Shown here piece by piece: positions 19,163 to 28,352 of a DNA stretch of 58,197 nt. Within the stretch, counting starts at the first letter, position 1; each line of letters begins with the position of its first letter. This stretch comes from an uncultured Schlesneria sp. (GTDB lineage: Bacteria; Planctomycetota; Planctomycetia; Planctomycetales; Planctomycetaceae), in NCBI GenBank assembly GCA_903871875.1, contig CAIQIR010000121.1, positions 1 through 58,197 of the forward strand, read 5' to 3'. A program made the position numbers and the translations under genes. The notes below the pieces were generated by a model that worked only from the letters and a program-made list of their open reading frames with translations, ran no database searches and was not told where the DNA came from.

Positions 19163-20326
19163 ATGAAATATTCCCGTGTTTACGTGGATGCGATCGGCTA
19201 CGAGTTGGCGCCGGTTGTTGTCACATCGGCGGAAATTGAGCAACGGCTCGAACCGCTGTACCAGAAATTGAAAATTCCCGCCGGGCAACTTGAGGCCTGG
19301 ACGGGTATCAATGAACGACGCTGGTGGCCCGCTGGGCACCGTCTAAGCGATGGTGCGACGGAAGCGGCACGACGAGCGTTGGAGCATTCGAATGTGGCTG
19401 CAAAAGATGTGGGTGTATTGATCTATGCCGGCGTTTGTCGCGAACAGTTCGAGCCTGCGACGGCTTGCAATGTTGCTGCAAATCTGACCATCAGCCCCGA
19501 TGCTTCAGTGTTCGATGTCAGCAACGCTTGTCTCGGCGTGCTGAATGGAATGGTCGATATCGCCAATCGGATCGAGTTGGGTCAGATCCGGGCCGGAATG
19601 GTCGTTTCTTGCGAGACGGCTCGCGAAATCATCGACTATTCCATCCAGCGGTTGCTGGAAGACATGACGATGGATTCGTTTACGAAATCGTTGGCGACGC
19701 TGACGGGCGGGTCGGGCGCGGTCGCGGTGTTGCTGACCGACGGATCATTTTCGCGTGAGAAACGCCACCGTTTGCTGGGAGGCGTGACAAAAGCCGCTCC
19801 TGAACATCATGCCTTGTGTCGGTGGGGCTTCGAATCCTTACTTCCGGCGGCTGTGAGTAAAGTTGACGCTCTGCTGCCTTCTTCCGTGACCCACGCCAAA
19901 TTCGGTAACCTTTTGCCGAACCTCGTGCAACAAAAGGTTAGCGGATTGCTGCCCGCACGGTTGTCTCATGCATTCACACAATTTATGCAGACCGACTCAA
20001 TCAGTGTGTTGAAGCATGGCGTCGATCTGGGGTTCAATACTTGGCGGGCGTTTTTAACCAAGGTTGGTTATTCGTCCGATCAGATCGACAAAGTGATCTG
20101 TCACCAGGTCGGCAAAGGGCACCGGGACCAAGTGTTGAACGCATTGGGCATTTCGCCTGACAAAGACTTCTGCACCTATCCTTATTTGGGCAATATCGGT
20201 ACGGTCTCGCTGCCGCTCACCGCAGCGATCGCCGACGAGCGAGGCTTCCTGAACAAGGGAGACCGTGTGGGCTTTCTTGGTATTGGCAGTGGCCTGAACT
20301 GCTTAATGCTGGCGATCGACTGGTAG
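19163..20326 (+). CDS. 3-oxoacyl-ACP synthase III (FabH/OleA-like thiolase)
   Basis: A 387-residue thiolase-fold enzyme that joins acyl chains by Claisen condensation. The catalytic triad is visible: Cys123 in VSNACLGV, His in CHQVGKGH and Asn in YLGNIGTV. The N-terminus (TSAEIEQRLEPLY...LEAWTGINERRWW) matches FabH-like synthases. Length exceeds FabH (about 320) because of an insertion around residues 220-275 with four LLP motifs. Substrate cannot be read from sequence; an OleA-type long-chain head-to-head condensation is possible. ATG at 19163 is preferred over an upstream TTG at 19142. It converges with the lexA-like gene, with stops only 2 bases apart. Confidence 0.87.
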   Translation: MKYSRVYVDAIGYELAPVVVTSAEIEQRLEPLYQKLKIPAGQLEAWTGINERRWWPAGHRLSDGATEAARRALEHSNVAAKDVGVLIYAGVCREQFEPATACNVAANLTISPDASVFDVSNACLGVLNGMVDIANRIELGQIRAGMVVSCETAREIIDYSIQRLLEDMTMDSFTKSLATLTGGSGAVAVLLTDGSFSREKRHRLLGGVTKAAPEHHALCRWGFESLLPAAVSKVDALLPSSVTHAKFGNLLPNLVQQKVSGLLPARLSHAFTQFMQTDSISVLKHGVDLGFNTWRAFLTKVGYSSDQIDKVICHQVGKGHRDQVLNALGISPDKDFCTYPYLGNIGTVSLPLTAAIADERGFLNKGDRVGFLGIGSGLNCLMLAIDW

Positions 20327-20328
20327 GA

Positions 20329-20925
20329 TCAGTACTGCCTGATTACCCCGACGACGATGCCAATCACAATGATACTTTTGACGAAGTGCGGAGTATCCGT
20401 CTTGCGGGCCGATTCCAGACGAATCCGATGACTCTCCTGGTAAAGGCGCCGCACGCCGGTCGTACCGTCTTCGTAAACGACCACTGCCAAGTCACCGTCG
20501 CGAAACGACGGCTGGCGGCGAATGATCAGTGTATCGCCTTCGACAATTTGATCTTCCTGCAGTCCTGTTCCGCGGACGCGAAGACAACAGTGTTCGGCGG
20601 AATTAAATAGTCCGCTGAAGTCCAGCCGGTCGTCGGGATTGGCACTGGGATAAACTTCGCCCACCGTCAATTGACCGACATACGGAAGCTCGGTCATCGG
20701 TTGCGGTGGATAGGACAGTTGAATTGCCCGAGACATGTGGGATTCGCGCGAAATCATGCCCTTCTTCTCAAGAGCCTTCAAATGGCACATGACGCCACTG
20801 GGTGACTTGATCTCGAACTGCAGGCCGATTTCGCGGACCGTCGGGCCATAACCACGCGTGACAATCTTGTCTCTCAGAAAATCGTAGATCTCCTGTTGCC
20901 GGGAGGTCAGTATCGGTTTGTTCAT
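20329..20925 (-). CDS. LexA-family repressor with degenerate self-cleavage domain
   Basis: LexA-like: a winged helix-turn-helix N-terminus (LTSRQQEIYDFLRDKI, GPTVREIG, SPSGVMCHLKALEKKG) followed by an S24-type domain. Compared with E. coli LexA, the Ala-Gly cleavage site is VG (VGQLTVGE), the catalytic Ser (GMSM) is Gly (GTGL) and the catalytic Lys (VKRL) is Arg (VRRL). The protein should therefore bind DNA and dimerise but not undergo RecA-stimulated self-cleavage (inference). The ATG at 20925 gives MNKPILTSRQQ, the usual LexA start with AAGG upstream; an in-frame ATG at 20940 adds 5 residues. The target regulon cannot be read here. Confidence 0.88.
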   Translation of the reverse strand: MNKPILTSRQQEIYDFLRDKIVTRGYGPTVREIGLQFEIKSPSGVMCHLKALEKKGMISRESHMSRAIQLSYPPQPMTELPYVGQLTVGEVYPSANPDDRLDFSGLFNSAEHCCLRVRGTGLQEDQIVEGDTLIIRRQPSFRDGDLAVVVYEDGTTGVRRLYQESHRIRLESARKTDTPHFVKSIIVIGIVVGVIRQY

Positions 20926-20940
20926 CTCAAAAGCCTTCAT

Positions 20941-21462
20941 GATTCAGATGTGTCCTATACAGCTCTGAAGGGGTTGCTTCCCAGTCTACTAGCATAGCTC
21001 CCAACTTCGTAATCGGGTACTGAAATTGACGTTAGAATTGTTAAGTACGATGCTCTTGAACACCATTTTGGTGCATTTGTCTTAAAAGGCTGCAGTCATT
21101 GAATATGTTAACACTGTTCAAAACATGAAGTTCCGCTGAATTGGCGAAAAGAAAAAAAATCGTCGAAGGAATGGAGCAAGATCGTCGTTGGATTTCGTCC
21201 CATCCCATTGGCCGGTCAACTGCTTCAGTCGTTAATTCCGTGACAAACGACCAATGTAGAAAAATCGCTGCGACGCTCCGAAATTCCTTTCTCCCACCAC
21301 ACGCCGCCAACCAGGAAAAGGTTGAATCCGCGGAACGGTGAACCGTGACCTATGTTGTTTTTAGGCATCGTGGAGTTTTTCCCGGCGATTGCCTGCAGAA
21401 GGCTTCGGTTTCGGGAAGTTTTGGCGGACACTTAGGCTGCGGAAAGTTTGGCGAGCGGGATC
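20941..21462. other. Intergenic region between the lexA-like gene and the polysaccharide locus
   Basis: About 520 bases without a convincing gene; the short open frames here lack recognisable features. A symmetrical motif, CACCA-TTT-TGGTG, lies at 21061-21073, about 136 bases upstream of the lexA-like start. It could be an operator but is short enough to be chance. The start of the following gene is an ATG at 21463. Confidence 0.4.
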
Positions 21463-22791
21463 ATGCGCGATAAATCGATCGCCGTCTTAGCTTATCTGCT
21501 GTTTGTATTGACGACGGCCACGCTCTTTCTGCGTCCGGCCGAGTTGTTCATTTGGCTGGCGGATTGGCCGATTTACGAAACGCTCATCTTGTCCACCTTG
21601 GCGTTGACGTTCCAGTCGATGCAAGGACACTTTTGTTGGTACTACCTTCAACGGCAACCGATCACTTTATGTGTCGTCGGTCTCCTGGTGGCGATTTTCA
21701 CTTCTCATTTCCAGCACGTGTACCTCGGCGGAGCAATCGACAGCACGACATTGTTTCTCAAAACGCTGATTTACTACGGCTTGCTGGTGACAACCGTGAA
21801 TTCGCCGTCAAGGCTGCGAGGTTTCATGCTGTCGGTCGCCCTGTGCTCATCAACCATGGTGACACTCTGTGTGCTCGACTTCTTTGAAATCCTGGATTTC
21901 GAGTTCATTCAACATCTTGACGAAGTCGAGGGGATTACGGACGAGAATGAAATTCTCACTGTGGCACGAATGCGTGGAACCGGCATCTTTCAAGACCCCA
22001 ACGACCTCGCGTCGGTCATTGTCGTGACCGTGATCCTTTGCTCCTATTTTCTCCTGGACAAGTCGCTGGGAAAAATGCGATTTGCCTGGATCGTTCCGCT
22101 GGTCCCACTGATTGTGGGGCTGTTGAGTACCAAGTCTCGTGGTGGTCTATTGGCCTTCTGCATGTCAGGCATGACCCTGATCATCATTCGCTATGGCGGC
22201 AAACTGGCGATTGCCGCGGCCGTGGCGGGTATGTGTCTGCTACCCTTGATCGCAGGACGGCAAACAGATGTCGATCTTGAGGATGGCACTGGTCAAGATC
22301 GAATTCAGTTGTGGCGCGACGGGTTTGCTGAGATCAAATCTCCTGATCTGATCTTTGGCATCGGTCAAGGCACTTACGCAGACGTCGTCGGCCTCGTGGC
22401 TCACAACTCGTACATTCATGCCTATGTGGAATTGGGGTTGGTCGGCGGAACGATGTTTTTCGGGTGTTTTTTCTTCGCTGCACTTCAATTGTATCGAATG
22501 ACCAGGATTCCCGAGGGGATTCTGAGCGAAGAATTGCTGCGGATGCGGCCGTTCATCGTGGCCCTGATAGTCGGCTGGGGCACTTCTCTCTTTTCATTGT
22601 CCCGTTGTTATGTGGTGCCAACCTATCTGATATTTGGAATTTGTGCGGCCTATTTGAATCTCATCTGGATTCATACGGAATCAGGTGAACCACTGGTGAT
22701 CTGGAACCGAGTTCATTTGATTCGATTGGTCTCCGCCAGTGCCTGTGCTTTTTCTGGACTTTATGTGCTGACGGCCTTCATGGCTCGATAA
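21463..22791 (+). CDS. O-antigen ligase / Wzy-type polymerase family membrane protein
   Basis: A 442-residue polytopic inner-membrane protein with about ten hydrophobic segments. It has the features of the O-antigen ligase family: a central polar loop after the GTGIFQDPNDLAS segment, STKSRGGLLAF at the start of a membrane helix, and the HNSYIHAYVELGLVGG motif. Such proteins polymerise or ligate glycans carried on undecaprenyl phosphate on the outer face of the membrane. It opens a plus-strand run of glycan genes. ATG at 21463 is preferred over a TTG at 21448. Confidence 0.85.
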   Translation: MRDKSIAVLAYLLFVLTTATLFLRPAELFIWLADWPIYETLILSTLALTFQSMQGHFCWYYLQRQPITLCVVGLLVAIFTSHFQHVYLGGAIDSTTLFLKTLIYYGLLVTTVNSPSRLRGFMLSVALCSSTMVTLCVLDFFEILDFEFIQHLDEVEGITDENEILTVARMRGTGIFQDPNDLASVIVVTVILCSYFLLDKSLGKMRFAWIVPLVPLIVGLLSTKSRGGLLAFCMSGMTLIIIRYGGKLAIAAAVAGMCLLPLIAGRQTDVDLEDGTGQDRIQLWRDGFAEIKSPDLIFGIGQGTYADVVGLVAHNSYIHAYVELGLVGGTMFFGCFFFAALQLYRMTRIPEGILSEELLRMRPFIVALIVGWGTSLFSLSRCYVVPTYLIFGICAAYLNLIWIHTESGEPLVIWNRVHLIRLVSASACAFSGLYVLTAFMAR

Positions 22792-22880
22792 GAGGCGAGA
22801 GTAGTTTCCAACTTTGAAGACCGATGGTAGGGATGCGACGAAGTTTTGGCCGAGGAAGTTTTCTGAAAGGTGAAGTGGAA

Positions 22881-24023
22881 ATGGCTGTTGGAGCACCACT
22901 GTTAATTCCAGTGACATTGCCGGTCGCGCCGATTCGGCCGCTGCGCGTTTGCCATGTCAGTTTAACGCTCAAGACGGGGGGGCTCGAACGAATCCTGGCT
23001 GATTTGGCCCGGCATCACGATCGAGCGTCCTGTTTGCCGGAATTCCTGGCGATTCGTGAAGTCGGCCGATTTGCGGACGAAATTCGTCAGGCTGGTGGTG
23101 TCGTCCACCAATTAAGGCCGGCCGGTCGATGGGGACAGATTGAACAAATGCGGCATTTGTTTTGTGATCGAAACTTCGATGTTGTTCACACGCATAATAC
23201 CTACCCGCACATTTATGCCAGTATCGCAGCGCGACTAGCACGGGTTCCTGTGGTCGTGAACACCCGTCACGGACAGCGCGCTGGACATGGCTGGAAGTCA
23301 CGCACTCAATTTCGCTGGGCCAGCCATCTGGTAGACCGGATTGTCACCGTGTCCGATGACGCGGCCAATCTGTGCATCAATGTCGACGGAATCGCTCCGA
23401 AGAAAATTCGACGAATCTGGAATGGTATCGATCTCAAAGACTTTGCCTTCGCCGGCCCAGTGGATCGGCCAGTCGCTATTTCGGTGGCCCGCCTATCGGC
23501 CGAGAAAGATTTTGAGACTTTATTGCGGGCAGTTTCCCATGTGGTTTCGTGTGTACCGGACTTCCGCTTGAAGATCGTGGGCGATGGTCCAGAACGCGCA
23601 CGACTCGAACGTTTGATCAATGAACTGGGCCTCAATGAATTTGTCGAATTGATGGGCGAACGAACAGACGTTCCTGACCTACTGCGTGAAGCCGGATTTT
23701 TTGTCAGCTCGTCTCTCACAGAAGGGATTTCGCTCACGCTGTTGGAAGCAATGGCCGTCGGGTTGCCTGTGATTGCCACTGCCGTTGGCGGAAATCCGGA
23801 AATCGTGTTGCCGGAAAAAACGGGATACCTCGTTCCCGCTTCTAATCCGCAGGCATTGGCAGAAGCCATCGTCACCTTGTGTCGCCAGCAACCAGCCTGG
23901 TTTCGAATGGGATGCGAAGGCCGTGACCGTGTGGTGCAGAACTTTGATGTTAGTCGCATGGTACGCGATTACGAACAGCTTTATGGGGAACTGCGAAAGA
24001 ACGTTTCGAGATCGGCCGGCTGA
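22881..24023 (+). CDS. Glycosyltransferase, GT4 family
   Basis: A retaining GT-B glycosyltransferase. Motifs are HVSLTLKTGGLERIL near the N-terminus, HTHNTYPH, VTVSDDAANL, RIWNGIDL, the donor-domain segment LKIVGDGPERARLE, and the GT4 E-x7-E motif in LTEGISLTLLEAMAVG. It likely adds a sugar from a nucleotide donor to a lipid-linked glycan at the cytoplasmic face. The ATG at 22881 has AAGGTG about 10 bases upstream; an in-frame ATG at 22824 would add 19 residues. It sits 90 bases after the O-antigen-ligase-like gene. Confidence 0.9.
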   Translation: MAVGAPLLIPVTLPVAPIRPLRVCHVSLTLKTGGLERILADLARHHDRASCLPEFLAIREVGRFADEIRQAGGVVHQLRPAGRWGQIEQMRHLFCDRNFDVVHTHNTYPHIYASIAARLARVPVVVNTRHGQRAGHGWKSRTQFRWASHLVDRIVTVSDDAANLCINVDGIAPKKIRRIWNGIDLKDFAFAGPVDRPVAISVARLSAEKDFETLLRAVSHVVSCVPDFRLKIVGDGPERARLERLINELGLNEFVELMGERTDVPDLLREAGFFVSSSLTEGISLTLLEAMAVGLPVIATAVGGNPEIVLPEKTGYLVPASNPQALAEAIVTLCRQQPAWFRMGCEGRDRVVQNFDVSRMVRDYEQLYGELRKNVSRSAG

Positions 24024-24073
24024 CTTTCGGGACACTCCCATTCAACCACGGTATCCAGTTCAGACGGATCATC

Positions 24074-25420
24074 ATGTACGACAAACTCTATCGAAATCTT
24101 CTGTTGCCCTTCTTCGATGGCGTTCTGAAAGGACGTCAATCGGTGGCTCACTGGCATCGCGCGGAAGAGACTCAATGGCTGTCTCGCGAGCAGTTAGAGG
24201 AATTGCAGTTTACCGCCTTGCGCCAGTTGTTGATTCACGCGTCGACGACTTGCCCATATTACGGCGATCTGTGGAAGTCCCTCAGTCTCGACGCGTCGTC
24301 GTTGTCGTCGCCAGAAGATTTTCAACGCTGGCCACTGATCACACGTGAAACGATCCGTCAGCATCGCCTGATGATGCGCACGACGTCTGCCGTGAAACGA
24401 ATGAGTAAGGCGACCGGTGGTTCCAGCGGTGAACCGCTGCAGTTCGATCTCGACAGCGGCAGCAACGATCGTCGGACGGCGATGATGTGGCGTGGGTACA
24501 ACTGGGCTGGTGGAGGGCCGGGTACGCGTCAACTGTATGTCTGGGGAACGGCGCTTCGCAGTGTGCCTGCCTGGAAACGACTGAAGATGGATCTGCATCA
24601 CCGTTTTGATAACCATCTGGTGTTGAGCTGTTTTGAATTCACGCCAGACAAGATGCGGCGGCATTTCGAACGGATGAACGGTTATGGCGCGGATGTGATT
24701 GTCGCATACACGAACCCGCTTTACGAATTCGCCCGCTATCTTCAGCGCGAAGGCCTGCAACCGGTCTCGCCGAAATCGATCATCGTCGGGGCTGAAAAGC
24801 TGCATGCGTTTCAACGCGAATTGATTGAGCAGGTGTTTCAAGCACCGGTGTTTGAAACCTATGGCTCGCGCGAGTTCATGTTGATTGGTGCTGAATGTGA
24901 CAAGCATTGCGGACTGCATTTGAGCATGGAGAATCTATTCGTCGAGATATTGAACGACGACGGTTCGCCGACCACACCCGGCTGCGAAGGCAATGTGGTG
25001 GTGACGGATCTCTTCAACTATGGCATGCCGTTTATTCGCTACGTTAACGGCGATCGTGCGATTGCGGGTTACGATCTTTGCTCGTGCGGACGTGGCTTAC
25101 CATTGCTCAAGCAAGTCGTCGGTCGCCAACTCGACACGCTCGATACGCCAGATGGGCGAAAGATTCCGGGCGAATTCTTCCCGCACCTGATCAAAGATTT
25201 CCCCGCGATTCGTCGATTCCAAGTCATTCAGGAAACGATTGAGCAGATCACGTTGAAGCTAGTGGTGGACTGCGGTCAGTTGACGGTGGTTGATCGCGAA
25301 AATTTGTTGAACGCGATTCATGAATGCACAGGGACAGTCGTCGATGTGCGATTGCAATTTGTTGAGGACATTCCGTTGACCAAGGCGGGAAAACTCAAAG
25401 TGGTTGTTCACGCCGTGTAG
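24074..25420 (+). CDS. PaaK/CapK-like adenylate-forming ligase
   Basis: A 448-residue protein of the phenylacetate-CoA ligase-like group. It has the nucleotide-loop motif KATGGSSGEPL (about 115), YGSREF (substrate and adenine site), TDLFNYGMPFIRYVNGD and CSCGRGLPLLKQVVGR. It ends with LTKAGKLKVV, which contains the family's C-terminal catalytic Lys region. Family knowledge: in polysaccharide loci CapK-like members are thought to activate acids for glycan decoration, though substrates are largely unknown. Its place between a GT4 gene and an acyltransferase-like gene fits that idea. True phenylacetate catabolism is unlikely in this setting. Confidence 0.87.
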   Translation: MYDKLYRNLLLPFFDGVLKGRQSVAHWHRAEETQWLSREQLEELQFTALRQLLIHASTTCPYYGDLWKSLSLDASSLSSPEDFQRWPLITRETIRQHRLMMRTTSAVKRMSKATGGSSGEPLQFDLDSGSNDRRTAMMWRGYNWAGGGPGTRQLYVWGTALRSVPAWKRLKMDLHHRFDNHLVLSCFEFTPDKMRRHFERMNGYGADVIVAYTNPLYEFARYLQREGLQPVSPKSIIVGAEKLHAFQRELIEQVFQAPVFETYGSREFMLIGAECDKHCGLHLSMENLFVEILNDDGSPTTPGCEGNVVVTDLFNYGMPFIRYVNGDRAIAGYDLCSCGRGLPLLKQVVGRQLDTLDTPDGRKIPGEFFPHLIKDFPAIRRFQVIQETIEQITLKLVVDCGQLTVVDRENLLNAIHECTGTVVDVRLQFVEDIPLTKAGKLKVVVHAV

Positions 25421-25481
25421 TTCAGATTTCTGCCACGAAACGCTGCTGACTAACAATGACGATTCAAGAGCTGATTAAACT

Positions 25482-26747
25482 ATGTTGACTATCGACCAAA
25501 CTCTGTCATCAACTGACGATCGGCGGCGAGAAACTCATGTGCTGGCCGCTGATCGAGACGACGTGTACGCCGACTGGTTGTCGCTGTTCGAACGGGATCC
25601 ACTGGCCAATCCGTTACAGCACCCGGACTATGTGCTGGCGGAATTGAAGAGTGATGCGAAGGCGAGACATCTTCGGCCAGTCATTCTGAGAGTCGGTTCC
25701 GAAACCGAGTGTGAGGGAATCGGCACGTTGGTGCCGAAATCGGTTCGAACTGAAAATGTGGGAGGAATCGGACCTGGCTGGACCATGCGAGGACTTCGAT
25801 TGCCGGGCGGAGCATTTTTAACCGCCAATCAGTCAAAAGAGACGTTGTCGCAATTGTTGTCCGTGGCTTGCCGGCATTGTGCGGAGACCAATTCGGATTT
25901 TCTGTTGATCGAAGATCTGGAAGAACAGTCCCTGCTTCATCAAGCGATTCACGGCGACATCGCGGACGGGTTTCGGCTGTTTGCGGTTCGTGAGGTTCAG
26001 GCTCGTTGGCGAATTGAATTTCCCGATCAGGAAGAAGATTACTGGAAAACATTTTCCAGCCGTACTCGACGCGCATTTCGAACAAGGTTGAAGAAATTCG
26101 GTGAAACGCGTTTGGAACGTATCACTGACGTGGAACAGATTCCCGCATTTCTCGCTGCGGCTCACGAGGTCTCTCAGCAGAGTTGGCAAACTCGACAATT
26201 TGGCCTGCGAATTCGGAATGACGATACCGAACTTCAACAACTGTCGGTGTTGGCCCGTCATGGATTTCTCCGCAGTTACCTGTGGGAAGTGAACGGAAAG
26301 CCTGCTGCGTTCGCACTCTGCCATCAACATGCGGGATATTTCCGGTACGAAGAAATCGCTTATTGCGCCCAATACAGTCCGTTATCTCCCGGCGAGACGA
26401 TGTTGCAGCAGATCGTCGAGGATCTCTATCGGTACGACACTCCCAAATGGTTTGATTTCGGCGGCGGCGATGCGGAATACAAACGGCGGTTTGGAAATCT
26501 CGAAAGCCTCAGTCAGACGGTGTGGCTTGTCCCGCCGACCTGGCGTGGCAATATGACGCTGGTCTATTTAAATGCGTGCCGCGGATTGCGGTCGTCGGTT
26601 CGAAGGTTGGTGAAAGCCTCTGGTATGGCAACAAAGGCGCGGCAGTGGCTGCGCTATGGCGGTCGAGCAGCTCATGCCAGTGCCGTCACCACAACGCCTT
26701 CTGCATCGGGCGATGAAGCAAAATCTCCAGTCACGTTAGGACAGTGA
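25482..26747 (+). CDS. GNAT/FemAB-like acyltransferase (BioF2-like domain)
   Basis: A 421-residue protein of the GNAT-fold group found in exopolysaccharide loci. The N-terminal half has NPLQHPDYV, as in FemAB/CelD-like proteins. The middle has KTFSSRTRRAFRTRLKKFGE. The C-terminal half has AFALCHQHAGYFRYEEIAY and DFGGGDAEYKRRFGN, the hallmark end of the domain. It likely transfers an acyl or aminoacyl group to a glycan, perhaps using a product of the adjacent ligase (inference). The stop codon lies 5 bases before the ATG of the next glycosyltransferase. Confidence 0.82.
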   Translation: MLTIDQTLSSTDDRRRETHVLAADRDDVYADWLSLFERDPLANPLQHPDYVLAELKSDAKARHLRPVILRVGSETECEGIGTLVPKSVRTENVGGIGPGWTMRGLRLPGGAFLTANQSKETLSQLLSVACRHCAETNSDFLLIEDLEEQSLLHQAIHGDIADGFRLFAVREVQARWRIEFPDQEEDYWKTFSSRTRRAFRTRLKKFGETRLERITDVEQIPAFLAAAHEVSQQSWQTRQFGLRIRNDDTELQQLSVLARHGFLRSYLWEVNGKPAAFALCHQHAGYFRYEEIAYCAQYSPLSPGETMLQQIVEDLYRYDTPKWFDFGGGDAEYKRRFGNLESLSQTVWLVPPTWRGNMTLVYLNACRGLRSSVRRLVKASGMATKARQWLRYGGRAAHASAVTTTPSASGDEAKSPVTLGQ

Positions 26748-26752
26748 CGGCC

Positions 26753-28324
26753 ATGAAAATACTTTTCTTTTCTTACGCGTATCCCAATCCCATCAACCCT
26801 GGATTAGGTACGTTTAACCGCACCATGGTGGCGGGGCTGTCCAACGAGCATGAGGTTCGAGTGGTGTCGCCGGTACCTTTCGCCGACGTCTGGAAGGCGT
26901 GGGGCAGGGGACAAGGGGCACAGGAACTGAATGATCCGCAGTTTCAAGCCGTGCCGAATGTGTCAGCGGACTATTGCACCTGGTACTACACGCCAAAACT
27001 TTTTCGCAACCTGTACGGCCGCTTCATGCTTCACAGTGTGGGGCACACACTGAATCGAGTGATGAGAGAATTCCAACCGGACGTTGTTCTTTCATATTGG
27101 ACTCATCCCGATGGCGAAGTCGCCGTCACCACGGCACGTCAATTTGGAATTCGTGCCGTCACAATGGTGGGGGGCAGCGACGTCCTTATCAATGGGCGGG
27201 GCGGTTCGCGGAGAAATACGATTCTGAACGTGCTGCGCAAGGCGGATGGCGTCGTCACCGTTTCCGACAACATCAAACAGGTTCTGATCACCGACGGTAT
27301 TTCGGATCAGAAAATGTATGTTTCCCGACGCGGAATCGATCGTCGCATCTTTCATGACGGCGACAATTCACTCGCACGACGAAAACTTGGCTTGTCCAAC
27401 GATCGACCGATTTTGATCAGCGTTGGCCGCCTGGTGGATGTCAAAGGTCACACCTTTTTACTGCAAGCCTGTCGCCGATTGAAGGATCGACAACTTCCAT
27501 TTCGATGTTATCTGCTGGGCGACGGACCGCTTCGTTCCAAGCTGCAAGAACAGATCGATCTGCTGGGGTTGGGCGATCAGGTGGAACTTCGTGGGGCCCA
27601 ATCGCCGGCACAGTTGGCGGAATGGTACCGGGCCGCCGATTTGTCAATTCTTGCCAGCTTGTCTGAGGGAGTTCCGAATGTCCTGATGGAATCGATTGCC
27701 TGTGGGACCCCGTTCGTTGCGTCGAGCGTTGGCGGGATTCCCGAAATCGCGGATCCGGTCGCGGATCGTCTGGTCCCTGCCGCGAATCCGATTGCACTGG
27801 CGGATGCGATTTTTGAGCGCCTGGCAACCGTCGATGCCGATACGAGAAATCTGCGCCGCTTTCATCCGCCGACAATGAGTGAATCCGCCGAAATCTTGTC
27901 GTCCATCTTGCGATCGGTCCTCAAGGGAAGGAAGGCCAGTCTAATGGGCGAGGCGATCATGCACGAAACGATGACCGACCTGGATTTAACGAAGGTTCAG
28001 TCTGCGGAGGACACGACCGAATCTCCCAATGGTGCCAAGATGACGAACAAGTCTCTCTCTACTGATTTCAGCGATTCGGATGACGACGATATTCTCGGGC
28101 GAACCGGAGAATGTTTCCAATTGAAGAGTTCAGTGACTTCGTCCACCACCTCAACTGCCGAACCCGCGCCAAACGCGGATGGTTCCGAGCAGGCGAATGT
28201 CCAGGAATTGGAGCAGACGGAACGGGGATTCGCGACGGCAGGTGTGGCCACAACACCTTACGAAGTCGGCTCAGAAGACGATGACTGCGGCCGAACGGCC
28301 GAAGGTTTTTACTATCAGGCGTAA
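26753..28324 (+). CDS. Glycosyltransferase, GT4 family, with long acidic C-terminal tail
   Basis: The first ~390 residues form a complete GT4 enzyme: FSYAYPNPINPGLGTFNRTM, VLSYWTHPDG, MVGGSDVLI, SRRGIDRRIF, YLLGDGPLRSKL and the E-x7-E motif in LSEGVPNVLMESIACG. About 130 residues follow that are not part of the fold: rich in Ser, Thr, Asp and Glu, with a motif occurring twice (DDDDILGRTGECF and EDDDCGRTAEGF). The ATG at 26753 has AGGA upstream. A GTG at 26744 overlapping the previous stop is the alternative start. The first part is certain; the tail's role is unknown. Confidence 0.88.
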   Translation: MKILFFSYAYPNPINPGLGTFNRTMVAGLSNEHEVRVVSPVPFADVWKAWGRGQGAQELNDPQFQAVPNVSADYCTWYYTPKLFRNLYGRFMLHSVGHTLNRVMREFQPDVVLSYWTHPDGEVAVTTARQFGIRAVTMVGGSDVLINGRGGSRRNTILNVLRKADGVVTVSDNIKQVLITDGISDQKMYVSRRGIDRRIFHDGDNSLARRKLGLSNDRPILISVGRLVDVKGHTFLLQACRRLKDRQLPFRCYLLGDGPLRSKLQEQIDLLGLGDQVELRGAQSPAQLAEWYRAADLSILASLSEGVPNVLMESIACGTPFVASSVGGIPEIADPVADRLVPAANPIALADAIFERLATVDADTRNLRRFHPPTMSESAEILSSILRSVLKGRKASLMGEAIMHETMTDLDLTKVQSAEDTTESPNGAKMTNKSLSTDFSDSDDDDILGRTGECFQLKSSVTSSTTSTAEPAPNADGSEQANVQELEQTERGFATAGVATTPYEVGSEDDDCGRTAEGFYYQA

Positions 28325-28352
28325 CGTTGCAAATCCATGATCGCACGGCCGA

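Noticed and set aside
21141-21341. Small plus-strand open frame upstream of the polysaccharide locus
   Set aside because: Low-complexity basic start, no ribosome-binding site and no recognisable family; treated as chance.
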